Origin: Clostridia bacterium
GTDB lineage: Bacteria; Bacillota; Clostridia; Oscillospirales; Acutalibacteraceae
Reading direction: 5' to 3'
DNA: 6,791 nt
Assembly: GCA_017387165.1 (NCBI GenBank)
Contig: JAFOFS010000059.1
Span: 1 to 6,791 of the forward strand
The notes under the pieces are model-generated. The model made no database searches. It was not told where the DNA came from and saw only the letters and a list, made by a program, of their open reading frames with translations. Positions 5,421 to 6,791 of the stretch are shown piece by piece; position 1 is the first letter of the stretch, and each line of letters opens with the position of its first letter. The position numbers were made by a program, and so were the translations under genes.

Positions 5421-6709
5421 AACGAATGAGTAAATGGGCAGCACTGCTGCTGACGCTGGCGCTGGTTTGCGGCCTGCTCAGCGGTCTGACACTGAATGCC
5501 TCCGCCGCGACGGTGAATTACGTCTATAGCGGCAGCTACGTCTACAACTGGGGTACCCGCGAGGAGGTCGCGACCTTCCTGTCCCCGATGGCGGAGGAGT
5601 GGTACAAAAAGTACAACACCGATTACGACGATCTGGCCTCCCTGTCCGGCTCGTCCTCGACCTCGTCGGTGCCGTCCAGCGCACTGTACAAGGAACTGCA
5701 GAGCCTGATGAAGGGCGCACATAAGTATATCACCAGTTACAAGTCCACCACTTCGATGTACAAATGCACCGATTGCGAAGCAAACGGAAGCCGCATTTCC
5801 TCTTTTTATTCCGGCAAACTGATCGGCCCTTCGTGGGATAGCGGCAGCACTTGGAACCGCGAGCACACCTGGCCGAACAGCAAAGGGAGTGGCGATGCGG
5901 AAAACGATATTATGATGCTTCGCCCGACCTCGGTCAGTGAAAATTCCAGCCGCGGCAACGCTGCTTATGGCAAGAGCAGCAGCTACTACAACCCGAACAG
6001 CGAATCGGGCGGCAAGTATGACCTGCGCGGCGACGTCGCCCGTATCTGCTTGTACGTCTATTGCCGTTGGGGAAACACCTCCAATATGTGGGGCAGCGGC
6101 GGCGTTATGGAGAGCAAGGACGTGCTGATCGAATGGATGGAGGCCGACCCGGTCGATACCTGGGAGCTTGGCCGTAACGACGCGGTGCAGTCCATCACCG
6201 GTACCCGTAATGTGTTCGTGGATTACCCCGAACTTGCGTTCATCCTCTTTAACGAGGATATCCCGAAAAACTACCAGAGCCCGTCGGGCGAGGGTAAGGG
6301 TGGCGCCGGTATGACCACGACCACGACGACCACCACGACCACCACCACGACCACGACGCAGGGTCAGCAGGGCGGTATCACCACGACCACGACCACCCGC
6401 GGTCAGAGCGGTAACACGACCACCAAGGGTCAGCAGGGCGGCACCACCACGACCGCCGAGCAGCTGTCGCAGGAGCAGGTGGGGAACACCACCGCGACCG
6501 GCGGCTTCCGCCCGGGTATGGCGCTGGACGGCAAGAAAACGACCACCACGGCGGCCACCACGACCACCGCCGCTTCGGAGGCGAACACCGATCCGCTGAG
6601 CGAAAACCTGCTGTGGATTGTGTTGGCAGGTGCCGGCGTGCTGTTGATCGCCGGTATCGTCATCATCGTGCTGGTCAACCGCAAGAAAAACAAGGATATT
6701 ATCGGATAA
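5417..6709 (+). CDS. Exported, membrane-anchored endonuclease I-family nuclease with threonine-rich stalk
   Basis: A 430-residue predicted surface nuclease. Residues 1-31 form a signal peptide (basic start, hydrophobic core, NASA-A cleavage region). The nuclease domain (about 35-287) carries TWNREHTWPNS (145-155) and MLRPTSVSENSSRGNAAYG (167-185), the beta-beta-alpha-metal core of endonuclease I (PF04231) enzymes. By analogy with Vvn, His150 would be the general base and Glu149 and Asn181 the metal ligands. The usual DLHHL-like stretch is NDIMML here. CxxC at 117-120 and Cys211/Cys216 could form disulfides. Residues 300-314 are fifteen consecutive threonines, followed by T-rich stretches with two GQQGG repeats to about 384. 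A transmembrane helix (398-420) and NRKKNK tail anchor the protein with the nuclease outside. There is no LPXTG motif. Likely role: degrading extracellular DNA or RNA for nutrients. Second gene of its operon, followed by a terminator. Confidence 0.88.
   Translation: MKRMSKWAALLLTLALVCGLLSGLTLNASAATVNYVYSGSYVYNWGTREEVATFLSPMAEEWYKKYNTDYDDLASLSGSSSTSSVPSSALYKELQSLMKGAHKYITSYKSTTSMYKCTDCEANGSRISSFYSGKLIGPSWDSGSTWNREHTWPNSKGSGDAENDIMMLRPTSVSENSSRGNAAYGKSSSYYNPNSESGGKYDLRGDVARICLYVYCRWGNTSNMWGSGGVMESKDVLIEWMEADPVDTWELGRNDAVQSITGTRNVFVDYPELAFILFNEDIPKNYQSPSGEGKGGAGMTTTTTTTTTTTTTTTQGQQGGITTTTTTRGQSGNTTTKGQQGGTTTTAEQLSQEQVGNTTATGGFRPGMALDGKKTTTTAATTTTAASEANTDPLSENLLWIVLAGAGVLLIAGIVIIVLVNRKKNKDIIG
6314..6358 (+). 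repeat. Poly-threonine codon tract (ACC/ACG only)
   Basis: Fifteen consecutive Thr codons using only ACC and ACG, a low-complexity ACC/ACG microsatellite-like run. Changes by whole codons would alter stalk length without shifting frame. It lies between the nuclease domain and the membrane anchor. Confidence 0.9.
6360..6441 (+). repeat. Direct repeat of a 16-base unit in the stalk
   Basis: AGGGTCAGCAGGGCGG occurs at 6360-6375 and 6426-6441, each followed by ACC/ACG threonine codons. It encodes the repeated GQQGG motif and suggests that the linker grew by internal duplication. Confidence 0.8.
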
Positions 6710-6712
6710 ACG

Positions 6713-6748
6713 AAAGGCTCGCGTGTGAACGCGAGCCTTTTTCTTTTT
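6713..6748 (+). terminator. Strong intrinsic terminator after the nuclease gene
   Basis: A perfect 12-bp stem (6713-6724 with 6729-6740, core GGCTCGCGT/ACGCGAGCC) with a GTGA loop, followed by a T-rich run to 6748. It begins 4 bases after the nuclease stop codon and ends the rightward operon. Confidence 0.95.
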
Positions 6749-6753
6749 ATCCA

Positions 6754-6791
6754 ATTTTTGCTTCGCAAAAATCCACCTCCCTTTGCAAGGG
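6754..6791. repeat. Tandem small hairpins at the right edge, possible start of a palindromic intergenic repeat
   Basis: A perfect 8-bp inverted repeat ATTTTTGC-TTC-GCAAAAAT (6754-6772) is followed by CCCTT-TGC-AAGGG (6779-6791), which ends at the window edge. No reading frame of note is present. The arrangement resembles intergenic palindromic repeats of clostridial genomes, but only one copy and its left side can be seen here. Confidence 0.4.

Noticed and set aside
6314..6441. CRISPR array or tandem repeat locus
   Set aside because: The repeats are threonine codons and two copies of a 16-base coding unit within one open frame; there are no regular spacers.
6578..6709. LPXTG-type sortase signal at the nuclease C-terminus
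   Set aside because: A helix and basic tail are present, but the preceding residues are TDPLSEN with no LPXTG or close variant, so simple membrane anchoring is preferred.
5207..6754. A 515-codon open frame on the minus strand, antisense to the nuclease gene
   Set aside because: It runs through the terminator and the threonine tract (read as Gly/Arg/Val repeats) and has no family motif. The sense-strand nuclease has signal peptide, active-site motifs and anchor.

Overview
The window looks like chromosomal DNA of a Gram-positive Clostridia-type bacterium (Bacillota), most likely from the Oscillospirales/Ruminococcaceae group. The grounds are HPr kinase (HprK), WhiA, strong GGAGG-type ribosome binding sites, G+C-rich codon use, and a threonine-rich surface protein of a style common in that group. 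The taxon is inferred, not proven.

Layout. The first ~114 bases are an anomalous, very A+T-rich block (10 G/C in the first 70 bases) that interrupts the end of a potassium-transporter gene. From 4483 down to the left edge, five genes run leftward as one tight operon: hprK, a ROK glucokinase, murB, whiA and a TrkH/KtrB-type K+ channel subunit (3' end lost). Gaps are 21, 3, 3 and 4 bases. Bases 4484-4625 form a short divergent control region with two near-consensus sigma-A promoters placed back to back, a shared A/T tract, and a palindrome-like motif with a central CG. Rightward from 4626 come a seven-helix-type membrane protein of the YwaF/TIGR02206 (TMEM164-like) family and, overlapping it by ATGA, an exported endonuclease I-family nuclease. 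The nuclease has a poly-threonine stalk and a C-terminal membrane anchor. A strong intrinsic terminator closes this pair at 6713-6748. Small hairpins at the right edge look like the start of an intergenic palindromic repeat.

How the genes fit together. The leftward operon mixes carbon-catabolite control (HprK), glucose phosphorylation (ROK kinase), peptidoglycan precursor synthesis (MurB), a cell-division/sporulation-linked DNA-binding protein (WhiA) and K+ uptake. It resembles the widespread Bacillota locus hprK/murB/rapZ/yvcK/whiA, but rapZ and yvcK are absent between murB and whiA and a sugar kinase sits between hprK and murB. The rightward pair is the least familiar part: a predicted membrane enzyme translationally coupled to a membrane-tethered extracellular nuclease.

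No clearly new defence or mobile system is visible. The best candidates for follow-up are the membrane protein/nuclease pair, the disrupted transporter end, and the shared divergent control region.
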